From Treponema sp. (GTDB lineage Bacteria > Spirochaetota > Spirochaetia > Treponematales > Breznakiellaceae), in assembly GCA_031265845.1 (NCBI GenBank), contig JAISCC010000074.1:1-46255 (forward strand): a stretch of 46,255 nt of DNA, written 5' to 3'. Made by a program: the position numbers and the translations under genes. This document shows positions 8,034 through 15,328 of the stretch, piece after piece (within the stretch, counting starts at the first letter, position 1; every line of letters begins with the position of its first letter). The notes beneath the pieces were generated by a model. The model was given only the letters and a program-made list of their open reading frames with translations. It did no database searches and was not told the origin of the DNA.

Positions 8034-9737
8034 TCACTTGCTCTTCATCACCTCTACGCCGTCCCAAATGGGAGGCGGCGGATTCCTCGCATAGTTTTCA
8101 GCGCGTTCAAGCAACGCCGTTGCGTTGAAGTCTTTTGGAAGAAAGGCGAGAGCCTGCCGGAACTGATCGGCGGCTTCCGCAAACGAGCGGTTGTAGTAGA
8201 ACTTCATGCCCTGGTTGTGAATATTCCACGCGCGCCCTTCTTTTTCCGTGAGATTGCGCTTTACCGCGAATATCTTTACGCCCTTGGTTTTGCCCTTGAC
8301 CGCAACCGTGTCGAGAAGGCGTACTTGAAACGGCAATCCGCTTTGCTCTCGAAGCGCGTTGTACACGCTTTCCGAGACAAGCATGTCCGCGTGGTACATC
8401 TTTGTGAGCCCTTCAAGCCGCGAAGCGAGGTTCACCGTGTCGCCTATGACCGTGTAATCCATTTTGCGCTCGCTGCCGATGTTGCCGACCGTAACAGTTC
8501 CGTAATTAATGCCGATGCCAATGTGGAATTCCGGCTTCCCAAGCTCCCGTTGTTTTGCGTTAAAACCATTCAGCGCGTCAATCATATCAAGCCCTGAAAG
8601 CACGGACTGCATGACATCGTCTTCGCGCTTTACAGGCGCTCCCCAGAACGCCATGATCGCGTCTCCTATGTATTTGTCGACGATGCCGTTCCGGTTCATA
8701 ATGATGTCGACCTGCCCGGAAAAATACCGGTTGAGCGAATGGACAAGCTCATCCGGACGCATGGATTCGGAGATCGTGGTAAAACCGCGTATGTCGGAAA
8801 AAAGAATGGACAGATCGCGGTTGTCGCCTACCAGCATGGATTCAGGGGAGGCGAAAAATTTGTCGATGAGGTCTTTCGGCACGTATTTCTGGAAAATCTG
8901 TCTGATGCGCTGCTCCTTTCTCTGCGCCAGCACAGCCTCAAACGCATGGCGTTTTATCTCGTGATACGCCTTCTCAAGTCCGGTGATCATCATGTTGAAG
9001 GTTCCGGCAAGATTTCCGGTCTCGTCCCTGTATTCAACAGACACCCGTCCGCTCATGTCTCCTTTTGTGATGATGGCGTTCATGGCGCGGGTCAACTTCG
9101 ACAGTGGATTCGTCAGCATACTCGAAAGCAGAATGAGCAACGCGACCGCGAGAACCGAAGAAGCGGCGATAATAGCGATGGTTTGCAGTTTTATCTTGTT
9201 TATATCATGGTAAAAAACGGCTTTCTCTTCACTTGTTACGACATGCCATCTGAAAGGGGGAAAGTAAAACGCGCTGAACACCCGCTCAACGCCGCCTATT
9301 GTCGCGGTCATTATCCCCCGGTTTTCTTCGCCAAACAGACGCAACAGTTCGTCCTTCTCGTTGTCGGACAGGGAAACAGCGGAAGTCTCCATTACAACGG
9401 CGCCGGTCGCGTCAATGGCGAAAATTTTTTCAGTCGTCAGCGCATACGCCGACTCATCGCCGCTTGCGTGGCTTGTAATAATGCTTTGGGCGTAGAGTTC
9501 CACAGCTTTTTGCGTAGCCGCGTCCATGTCGGCTCTGCCTGCGTAATTGTTTTCCACCAGCAGCGCCCATTGGCTTTCCGCATATCGCTGTAGATCCGTG
9601 GACTTATAACTCAAGAAGCGTTCCGCGCCACGACTGATGTCATTTGTTGCGGAAAAGTACGATGCGACCCCAGCCAAAAGCAATGGCGTTATGATGAGGG
9701 GAAGTACGGTTAGTATAATTTTCGCTCGAATTTTCAT
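8034..9737 (-). CDS. Membrane-bound class III adenylate/guanylate cyclase with HAMP
   Basis: This 567-aa sensor cyclase makes a cyclic nucleotide, most likely cAMP. Residues 1-28 form the first membrane helix, 29-184 a periplasmic sensor of dCache-like size, 185-207 the second helix, about 208-262 a HAMP linker, and 300-485 the class III catalytic domain. Metal-binding Asp315 (ILFSDIRGFT) and Asp359 (KYIGDAIMAFWG) are present, Lys355 fits the adenine-selecting position, and Asn436/Arg440 in GDTVNLASR are the transition-state residues. The last 80 residues resemble a TPR pair (FYYNRSFAEAADQFRQALAF). Everything needed for activity seems present. There is no Shine-Dalgarno before ATG 9737; TAAATT ends 6 nt upstream, which may mean a leaderless mRNA, though the -35 is poor. 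No downstream cAMP receptor is in view. Confidence 0.9.
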   Translation of the reverse strand: MKIRAKIILTVLPLIITPLLLAGVASYFSATNDISRGAERFLSYKSTDLQRYAESQWALLVENNYAGRADMDAATQKAVELYAQSIITSHASGDESAYALTTEKIFAIDATGAVVMETSAVSLSDNEKDELLRLFGEENRGIMTATIGGVERVFSAFYFPPFRWHVVTSEEKAVFYHDINKIKLQTIAIIAASSVLAVALLILLSSMLTNPLSKLTRAMNAIITKGDMSGRVSVEYRDETGNLAGTFNMMITGLEKAYHEIKRHAFEAVLAQRKEQRIRQIFQKYVPKDLIDKFFASPESMLVGDNRDLSILFSDIRGFTTISESMRPDELVHSLNRYFSGQVDIIMNRNGIVDKYIGDAIMAFWGAPVKREDDVMQSVLSGLDMIDALNGFNAKQRELGKPEFHIGIGINYGTVTVGNIGSERKMDYTVIGDTVNLASRLEGLTKMYHADMLVSESVYNALREQSGLPFQVRLLDTVAVKGKTKGVKIFAVKRNLTEKEGRAWNIHNQGMKFYYNRSFAEAADQFRQALAFLPKDFNATALLERAENYARNPPPPIWDGVEVMKSK

Positions 9738-9853
9738 AGTCTGAATTTATCCGCCAAAGAAAAAATGTTCGCCGTCTTTTGCGGTATTCCGGCAAGAGGC
9801 GGAACGTTAATAGACGACCCTGATTTTTATACTAACAGATCGCGGACGCCTTG

Positions 9854-10100
9854 TCAATGGTTCGCTCTTCGAATGAAAAAATTCTTTTCGCAGGGCCGGG
9901 GGAGTTCAGCCTTTGCCTCAGGCGGCAGCGCCTCCGATTCCCGGAGGCGTTGATAGGGGCTGCGGGGAGCGTCATATTTTTTGATCTCTTTGGAAGCGGC
10001 TTTCACCATGCTTTCAAGTTTCATGGCGGGCATGAAGGAATTGAGCGAGGGAGGCAAGAAACGGCAAATCCCGGCAAGGCGGGACTGGAGGTCTGCCGCA
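9854..10100 (-). pseudogene. C-terminal fragment of a DDE (integrase-core) transposase
   Basis: The minus strand reads LNSFMPAMKLES, then KEIKKYDAPRSPYQRLRESE and ALPPEAKAEL. This pattern (FFMPxMKL ... KKYDAPxTPYQRLLES ... KAxL) is the characteristic tail of a family of integrase-core IS transposases in which it follows the DDE domain. Nothing upstream in the window supplies the catalytic core in any frame that I can follow, so only the last 70-80 codons survive. It marks an old insertion between the cyclase and the P-loop gene. Identification rests on motif memory, not on a search. Confidence 0.6.
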
Positions 10101-10366
10101 TAAGAGGAGCCAGGAGTTGCGAACCTCCGGTTCGACCGCATTTATACCAAAATAGTGTCCATATGAGCCGGAGGCGGTTGGGGGTCTTTTTTCGGGCGGT
10201 TTAAGTTTGACCGCATCACCTTTCACGGCGCGTGGGGCTTGTGGAGGATACGCAGGGCGTATTTTTGGTTTTTTATAGCCGGTAATCGTGATGGATTCAT
10301 CCAGAATAGCCGCCTTATGAGGCATGGTCTCTTTGGAGTTGCTTTTTGATGAGGCAATGCGTAATC

Positions 10367-10395
10367 TTGAAGTTCCGTCCATTTTTCACTACAAT
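10367..10395 (+). promoter_or_regulatory. Leaderless-type promoter of the P-loop gene
   Basis: TTGAAG (10367-10372), exactly 17 nt, then TACAAT (10390-10395). The ATG at 10402 begins 6 nt after the -10 box, so the expected transcription start falls on the A of the start codon. No Shine-Dalgarno is present. Confidence 0.6.
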
Positions 10396-10401
10396 GCTTG
10401 T

Positions 10402-11238
10402 ATGATCAAAATATATGCGCTTGTGGGGGAGAGCGGCACCGGCAAGAGTTTTCAGGCGAAACTCGTCGCCCAAAAATACCATATCGACCTTGTGATTGAC
10501 GACGGTCTCCTCATCAAAGACAACCACATTCTGGCAGGGCGTTCCGCAAAGCAGGAAAACAGTTTCCTTGCCGCAGTGAAGGTCGCGCTTTTTGATGATA
10601 AGGCGCACCGCGATGATGTCGCCAAAAAACTGCTGATAGAGAAATCACGGAAAATCCTCATTATTGGCACCTCTGAGAAAATGGTGAACAAGATAGCGAT
10701 GCGACTCCAGCTTCCGCCTGTCAAAAAGTTCATCAGGATAGAAGATGTGTCCTCGCAGGCGGACATTGAGAATGCCATCAGGATACGGCGCATTGAGGGA
10801 AAACACATTATTCCGGCGCCGGGCGTGGAAGTCAAACGGAGTTATCCGAATATTTTTTATGAAACGGTAAGCATTTTTAAGCAAAAAAAAATACCCGACA
10901 CCATAGGAGCCATTCCAAAAATACACGAAAAGTCGCTGGTAAAGCCCTCTTATTCAAAGCCAAGCAGGATTCCCATTTCGGATGAAGCCTTGGGCGAAAT
11001 GGTTGTCAACTGCGTCGATGAGTACAATGCGAATATCCACATAAAAAAGATCGTGGTGAAAGAAGGCAAGGAAGGCTATCATCTCGTCGTCACTATTGAC
11101 GTGCCTTATGAAATACAGTTGAGCAGCAATATGTACGCGATGCAACAATATATCATAGACAACATCGAACGGTTCACCGGCATTCTCATTGAGGAAGTGA
11201 ATATTATCATTGACAAGATCATTAATAACGCCCAATAA
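10402..11238 (+). CDS. P-loop NTPase fused to a Gls24-like C-terminal domain
   Basis: A 278-aa protein. A Walker A motif (GESGTGKS) is at residues 8-15, followed by a region that looks like a nucleotide-binding fold (DLVIDDGLLI, RKILIIGTSEKMVNKIA). From about residue 195 the sequence (PISDEALGEMVVNCVDEYNA, then GYHLVVTIDVPYEIQL and FTGILIEEVNIIID) resembles the Asp23/Gls24 fold: a beta strand pair, a helix of the VxExxExxTGLEVxEVNI type and a final strand. Gls24 proteins are envelope-stress related in Gram-positives; the combination with a P-loop suggests an ATP-dependent regulator or assembly factor, but no function is known to me. I start at ATG 10402 because a consensus promoter ends 6 nt before it, making the upstream ATG at 10324 untranscribed. 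The next gene is phosphofructokinase, with its own promoter. Confidence 0.75.
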   Translation: MIKIYALVGESGTGKSFQAKLVAQKYHIDLVIDDGLLIKDNHILAGRSAKQENSFLAAVKVALFDDKAHRDDVAKKLLIEKSRKILIIGTSEKMVNKIAMRLQLPPVKKFIRIEDVSSQADIENAIRIRRIEGKHIIPAPGVEVKRSYPNIFYETVSIFKQKKIPDTIGAIPKIHEKSLVKPSYSKPSRIPISDEALGEMVVNCVDEYNANIHIKKIVVKEGKEGYHLVVTIDVPYEIQLSSNMYAMQQYIIDNIERFTGILIEEVNIIIDKIINNAQ

Positions 11239-11285
11239 GACGAATAGAGAGGGCTTTTCGAAACGAGCGTTCGTAGAAATAGCGG

Positions 11286-11314
11286 TTGATTTATAAGGCA
11301 AAAGACTGTACAAT
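11286..11314 (+). promoter_or_regulatory. Promoter of the phosphofructokinase gene
   Basis: TTGATT (11286-11291), 17-nt spacer, TACAAT (11309-11314). The start codon at 11333 has GAGGAG at 11321-11326, so this gene has an ordinary short leader with a ribosome binding site. Confidence 0.55.
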
Positions 11315-11332
11315 ACGGAAGAGGAGCTTTGT

Positions 11333-12664
11333 ATGAGTGAAAAATGCGAATTTGATTTTACTATTGAAGAATTAGGAAAACGAAATATTAAATCGCCCAT
11401 CATCATGTCGAAGGAACGGGGCGATCAGATCGTTAATTACGTTACCGACGATCAGTTTATTCTGTTGGATCCAACAGTAAAACTCGGAACCCAGCCAACT
11501 ATGAAACGGAGTCAGGTGCTTGAAGTGGCGGGGCCGCGGGAGATGCTCTATTTCCAGGCTTCCCATGTTCATGCGGGAATCGTGAGTTGCGGCGGCTTGT
11601 GTCCCGGCATTAACGACGTAATACGCGCCATTGTCCGGTGTTTGTGGGAACGTTATGGCGTGCGCCGTATCAGCGGCATCCGGTATGGGTATAAAGGCTT
11701 CTTGCCGGAATATTCCTATGCGCCCCGTATGCTGAATCCGGACACGGTTGACAATATTCACAAAATTGGCGGCACCTATCTTGGAAGCGCGCGCGGCGGC
11801 GGCAAAGAGGTGAGCAAGATCGTAGACGCCATGGAACAGATGAACCTCAATATGCTCTTCACCATCGGCGGGGATGGAACCCAGCGCGGCTCCCTCGAAA
11901 TAGCCGAAGAGATCGAGCGGCGCAAGCTCAAAATAGCGATGATCGGCATTCCCAAAACCGTTGACAACGATTTCGCTTTTATCCAGAAATCCTTCGGCTT
12001 TGACACTGCGGTCGCCAAAGCGGTTGACGTTCTTGCGTCCGCCCACATGGAGGCGAGTTCCCAGATCAACGGCATCGGACTGGTAAAACTCATGGGACGA
12101 GAATCCGGTTTTATCGCGGCTCACGCGGCTCTCGCAAGTCACGAGGTCAACTTTGTGCTCATTCCCGAAGTCCCGTTTAACCTCGAAGGGTACAACGGAT
12201 TCTTCCATCATCTTGAGGAACGGATCAAAAACCGGAAACACGCGGTCATCATCGTTGCGGAAGGCGCCCTTCAGGATCAGCTTGCGTCCGGTGAAAAAGA
12301 CGCGGGCGGCAATCTCAAGTTCGGCGATGTCGGCGCCTATCTCCGCGACCGCATCGAAAAGCACTTCAAGGCTATCAAAGAGGAAATCAATCTCAAATAC
12401 ATTGACCCCAGCTACATCATCCGTTCGGCGCCCGCTTCTCCCATTGACTCCGTGTACTGCGAACGCCTCGGCAATGCGGCCGGACATGCGGCGATGGCTG
12501 GCAAAACCAAGGTTGTCATCGGTCTTGTAAACAACGAATTCGTTCATATTCCAATGAAAGCCGTCATTTCCCATCGCAAACACGTTGACCCGGAAGGCAG
12601 CCTTTGGCGCGATATGCTTGACGCGACGCACCAGCCCACGCTCATGGTGAACCAATTCGACTGA
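11333..12664 (+). CDS. 6-phosphofructokinase, trypanosome/spirochaete type (often labelled PPi-dependent)
   Basis: A 443-aa phosphofructokinase of the clade that includes trypanosomatid and spirochaete enzymes; it phosphorylates fructose-6-phosphate in glycolysis. Key motifs are GGDGTQRG (179-186), PKTVDND with the catalytic Asp at 211, [12 protein letters not shown], and the substrate loop [11 protein letters not shown] (252-262). Homologues in treponemes are usually annotated as diphosphate-dependent. However, the position that is Asp in true PPi enzymes (GGDD) is Gly182 here, as in ATP-using enzymes, while Lys208 replaces the Gly of E. coli-type PFK. The same Gly/Lys pair occurs in ATP-dependent trypanosome PFK, so ATP use is quite possible. 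A strong promoter and ribosome binding site precede it. The gene is intact and cytoplasmic. Confidence 0.93.
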   Translation: MSEKCEFDFTIEELGKRNIKSPIIMSKERGDQIVNYVTDDQFILLDPTVKLGTQPTMKRSQVLEVAGPREMLYFQASHVHAGIVSCGGLCPGINDVIRAIVRCLWERYGVRRISGIRYGYKGFLPEYSYAPRMLNPDTVDNIHKIGGTYLGSARGGGKEVSKIVDAMEQMNLNMLFTIGGDGTQRGSLEIAEEIERRKLKIAMIGIPKTVDNDFAFIQKSFGFDTAVAKAVDVLASAHMEASSQINGIGLVKLMGRESGFIAAHAALASHEVNFVLIPEVPFNLEGYNGFFHHLEERIKNRKHAVIIVAEGALQDQLASGEKDAGGNLKFGDVGAYLRDRIEKHFKAIKEEINLKYIDPSYIIRSAPASPIDSVYCERLGNAAGHAAMAGKTKVVIGLVNNEFVHIPMKAVISHRKHVDPEGSLWRDMLDATHQPTLMVNQFD

Positions 12665-12678
12665 TCCGGATGCGGCGG

Positions 12679-12700
12679 CGTGACACGGCGTCACGTTTCG
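12679..12700 (+). terminator. Possible terminator after phosphofructokinase
   Basis: CGTGAC (12679-12684) pairs with GTCACG (12690-12695) across a 5-nt loop, followed by TTTCGTCTTT, 15 nt after the stop codon. The stem is short, so this is only a candidate. Confidence 0.4.
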
Positions 12701-12790
12701 TCTTTCAGCGGACGCCTTTCAGAGCGCGTATCGAAAAGACAGGGCGATTCATGCCTGATTTTTTGAAAAATCTGAAAAGGACTGGAGGAA

Positions 12791-12854
12791 AAGCGCCTCA
12801 CGCCCCGCTCTTTCTCTCTTGACAGGGATTAGGTGGGCGTGACGCGCTTCTTTT
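12791..12854 (+). terminator. Long imperfect stem-loop, likely terminator or repeat
   Basis: AAGCGCCTCACGCCC (12791-12805) pairs with GGGCGTGACGCGCTT (12835-12849), 14 of 15 bp with one C-C mismatch, then CTTTTA. The loop is 29 nt. It could end phosphofructokinase transcription or be a dispersed palindromic element. Confidence 0.45.
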
Positions 12855-12975
12855 ATGTTTGCAATTATCCTCTTTTGTCTCGAAAATCAACTTTCTGATA
12901 TAACTCATAATTAATCTGTTAAAGGAGAAAATAAACAACTGCGGGACAGATCTCTGCGGTATTTTTTTAACCTTC

Positions 12976-13365
12976 ATATTTTATTCTGATACAAAAATAA
13001 TTCCAGATGTTTCCCTTCATGTATTTTTTGATAGTTTTTTAGGATTTCTCCCCTGATTTCTCACATATTGCCGTATTGCTTTCTCATCTCCATGATCCTC
13101 CACTGTCTCCACACATATCCCTCCAGTCCAAAATTATCCTCTCCACATGGTTCAAATATTTTTTTGCCGTTACACTCTTTATTGTCCGTACTATCCGCTC
13201 TCCAGAACTCTTATCTCATATCGCGCCTCTATCCCTAGACACGCTTCCGTAGTTTTTTGTCCGCCTCTTCATCTATTGCCGCCCTTCGCTATTTTGCCTA
13301 CTATGCGATACACATGCGCTTACATTGTGTTCTTTTCAGATGCTCTCACCAGCCTTCAAGCATAC
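12976..13365 (-). pseudogene. IS200/IS605-type TnpA (Y1 transposase) relic
   Basis: Patched across frames, the minus strand gives the order of an IS200-like TnpA: EACLGIEARYEIRVLESG (about 13254-13202), ERIVRTIKSVTAKKIFE (about 13200-13150), FWTGGICVETVEDHGDEKAI then RQYVRNQGRN (about 13133-13045), and KIHEGKHLELF (about 13028-12995). In intact members these correspond to xxRYEIxFLEIG, ERIVRTIKSITAREIFE, FWTxGYYVNTVGxHGNEE, YVxxQG and KLHxxQLxLF. The central DHVHFLVQ block with the HUH histidines is deleted and several frameshifts and stops are present, so it cannot act. Hairpins typical of an element left end lie just upstream. Identification is by motif order from memory; a translated search would decide. 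Confidence 0.7.
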
Positions 13366-13376
13366 TCCAATTTCAG

Positions 13377-13420
13377 CCGCCGCAGAGCGGCGGGGCATTA
13401 CACCGTGTAGGCTTACGCCT
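13377..13420. mobile_element. Hairpins at the presumed left end of the IS200-type element
   Basis: CCGCCGCAGAGCGGCGG (13377-13393) is a perfect 7-bp stem with a 3-nt loop, and AGGCTTACGCCT (13409-13420) a 4-bp stem-loop. Both lie upstream of the tnpA relic, where IS200/IS605 elements carry the subterminal hairpins recognised by TnpA. Confidence 0.5.
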
Positions 13421-13658
13421 AATAATCGGATTTTTTTGTTATATCATCATCCATTAATTTCCCAATTTGTTTTCCATTTTGCCATCGCGTATCCAATTAA
13501 GCGTGGTTTCTAAAAAGTCATGATTTAAATAGAAAGAAAACGAGAAGTCGTGAGGCTTTTCAAAGGGCGCTCTCTGGCGATTTATACGCCAGCCGCCGGA
13601 AGGTTTTGTACTGCAACAATGGTAAAAAAGGCGACGCAAAACCGCGCGTGATTGCTCC

Positions 13659-13880
13659 TCACACATGTTGCCCGCTTATAATTTTGTCATATTTCTTGCT
13701 TTCTTCTTCCAATAATTTTATGTCGCCTCTTTGTTTTTCAATTTCCAATTCCAGAATTTCTTTTTGCAATTCCATTTCTCTTATTTTATTTTCTTGAGAT
13801 TTTCGTCTATATGAAAGGCTAATCGCCAAAATCGGTATAGACAATGCGACAAATGGCAACAATGCCCCTATATTTCCCAT
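13659..13880 (-). CDS. Small membrane-anchored coiled-coil protein
   Basis: A 73-aa protein with one N-terminal transmembrane helix (IGALLPFVALSIPILAISLS, residues 4-23), a basic stop-transfer (YRRKSQ) and a highly charged helix to the end (KIREMELQKEILELEIEKQR) with heptad-like spacing. It resembles phage-shock PspB in layout (short helix plus cytoplasmic coiled coil), but the sequence is not clearly PspB. AAGGAGG stands 7 nt before ATG 13880, an excellent site, which supports a real gene. It follows metI by 52 bp on the same strand and may share its transcript. Function unknown. Confidence 0.65.
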   Translation of the reverse strand: MGNIGALLPFVALSIPILAISLSYRRKSQENKIREMELQKEILELEIEKQRGDIKLLEEESKKYDKIISGQHV

Positions 13881-13932
13881 ATCATATCCTCCTTAACCAG
13901 CGCGCCGCCGATAAAAAAAAATAAAAAACGCA

Positions 13933-14598
13933 TTACATTTTTGACAGCAACTTCCTGCTTGCCAGCGTTCCCGCAAGCTGCACCACCTCCACCAGGAGGA
14001 GGATGACGATGACTGCGGCCGCCATTATGCCGGTGCGGAAGCGGTAGTAGCCGTAGTTGATCGCCAGGGCGCCAAGTCCGCCGCCGCCGATTGCGCCCGC
14101 CATCGCTGAATATCCTATGAGGTTGATGATGGTAAGGGCAAGTCCCGAAACAAGCGCGGGCATGGCTTCCGGTATAAGGACTTTTCTGATGATTTGGAAG
14201 TTGGTTGATCCCATCGCTATCGCTGCGGTGACAATGCCGACGTCCACTTCCGAGAGGGCGGCTTCCACAAGGCGGGCGACAAAGGGCGCGGCGGCTATTG
14301 AGAGCGGCACGATCACCGCAGTCGGACCTATGCTGGTGCCTACAATGAAACGGGTGAACGGGATGAGCGCTATCATCAGGATAAGAAATGGAAAGGAACG
14401 AAGCGCATTGACAATCCGCGAGACAAGCGCATAGGCCGCCCGCCGGGGTCTTACGCCCACAGGCGAGGCGCTGTACAGAAACGCCCCAAGAGGCAGTCCC
14501 ATAAGGCACGCGAAAAACGTGGATGCAAAGGTCATATATATGGTTTCATACGTGGGCTTGGGCAAAAGCCGTAGAACATTCATCACTTCATCAGGCAT
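13933..14598 (-). CDS. metI: Methionine-type ABC transporter permease
   Basis: The 221-aa protein fits MetI, the inner-membrane permease of the MetNIQ importer for methionine. It has about five membrane helices and the permease EAA loop (AAAIAMGSTNFQIIRKVLIP EA region, with the motif AMGSTNFQIIRKVLIPEAMP). The glycine-rich run GYSAMAGAIGGGGLGALAIN is a hallmark of MetI. I start at ATG 14598 (MPDEVMNVL), because AAGGAG precedes it and its first codons overlap the end of metN by 8 nt; the in-frame extension to 14664 lies inside metN. The binding protein MetQ is not next to it, which is unusual. Methionine is the family substrate; others such as D-methionine or related amino acids are possible. 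Confidence 0.88.
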   Translation of the reverse strand: MPDEVMNVLRLLPKPTYETIYMTFASTFFACLMGLPLGAFLYSASPVGVRPRRAAYALVSRIVNALRSFPFLILMIALIPFTRFIVGTSIGPTAVIVPLSIAAAPFVARLVEAALSEVDVGIVTAAIAMGSTNFQIIRKVLIPEAMPALVSGLALTIINLIGYSAMAGAIGGGGLGALAINYGYYRFRTGIMAAAVIVILLLVEVVQLAGTLASRKLLSKM

Positions 14599-15310
14599 CG
14601 ACAAGCTCCTTCGTCGCTTGCGTCTTGGGGTTGTTGAACACCGCCTCAACAGCGCCCTGTTCAACTATTTCACCATTCTCAAGCGCCGCGACTTGCTCGC
14701 ATACATCTCGTATCACGGACATTTGGTGCGTAATCAACACCACCGTAATCTTGAGCTTTTCGTGCAGATTCTTTATCAGGCTTAAAACAGAACGGGTGGT
14801 CTGCGGATCGAGGGCGCTCGTGGCTTCATCGCAGAAAAGCACGTCGGGCTTCGCGGCTAATGCGCGGGCGATAGCCACCCGTTGCTTTTGTCCGCCTGAA
14901 AGTTCTCGTATGCGGGCTTTCCGCTTGTCCCGAATATCCACCATTTCGAGCAACTCGCTAACCCTACTCTTAATTTCTTTTTTGGGGATGCCAGCAATCT
15001 CAAGGGGATACGCTATATTCCCCTCCGCGTCACGGGAAGAAAGCAGGTTGAAATTTTGAAAAATCATGCCCATATTGCGCCTGCGCTCCAGCAACTCTTT
15101 GCCTGTTAAGATATCAACCCGCTCGTTTCCGTAATATACGGAACCCGTATCTGTTGGTTCAAGCAGTCCCATGATCCTCAACAAGGTCGACTTGCCCGCG
15201 CCGCTCTTTCCTATAATGCCATATATGGTTTTATCCGGCACCGTAAGATCGACATCTCGCAACGCGACCACGCCTCCGTACCTTTTGCTAATCCTGTTTA
15301 AAACAATCAT
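14591..15310 (-). CDS. metN: Methionine-type ABC transporter ATPase, short form
   Basis: A 239-aa ABC ATPase that powers the adjacent MetI-like permease. Walker A is GKSGAGKST, the Q-loop lies near NMGMIFQNFNLL, the signature is ELSGGQKQRVAIARALA, Walker B is VLFCDEATSALD and the H-loop is VVLITHQMSV. Typical MetN proteins have about 340 residues with a C-terminal NIL (ACT-like) domain that binds methionine and inhibits transport; here the chain ends right after the ATPase domain, so this feedback site is absent. The ATG at 15310 has AAAGGGG upstream. The gene starts 18 nt after the 710-aa coiled-coil gene and overlaps metI, so the three are probably cotranscribed. The substrate is inferred from the MetI partner. 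Confidence 0.88.
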   Translation of the reverse strand: MIVLNRISKRYGGVVALRDVDLTVPDKTIYGIIGKSGAGKSTLLRIMGLLEPTDTGSVYYGNERVDILTGKELLERRRNMGMIFQNFNLLSSRDAEGNIAYPLEIAGIPKKEIKSRVSELLEMVDIRDKRKARIRELSGGQKQRVAIARALAAKPDVLFCDEATSALDPQTTRSVLSLIKNLHEKLKITVVLITHQMSVIRDVCEQVAALENGEIVEQGAVEAVFNNPKTQATKELVDA

Positions 15311-15328
15311 CGAGTTGCACCCCTTTTC

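Larger units (their letters stand above)
9738..10401. other. Spacer with transposase debris
   Basis: No intact gene. The centre holds the C-terminal remnant of a DDE transposase (separate entry). The right end carries the promoter of the P-loop gene. Confidence 0.5.
12855..13658. other. AT-rich stretch with an IS200-type relic
   Basis: This 800-bp stretch has no intact gene. Most of its middle is a decayed IS200/IS605-type tnpA and its left-end hairpins (separate entries). The part 13421-13658 is AT rich; a 70-codon minus-strand frame there (GGWRINRQRAPFEKPHDFSF) resembles nothing I know. Confidence 0.5.

Noticed and set aside
8739-9593. 284-codon plus-strand frame
   Set aside because: Shadow of the adenylate cyclase gene.
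11372-12694. 440-codon open frame on the minus strand
   Set aside because: It is antisense to the phosphofructokinase gene, whose motifs are unambiguous. Long antisense frames are common here because of codon bias.
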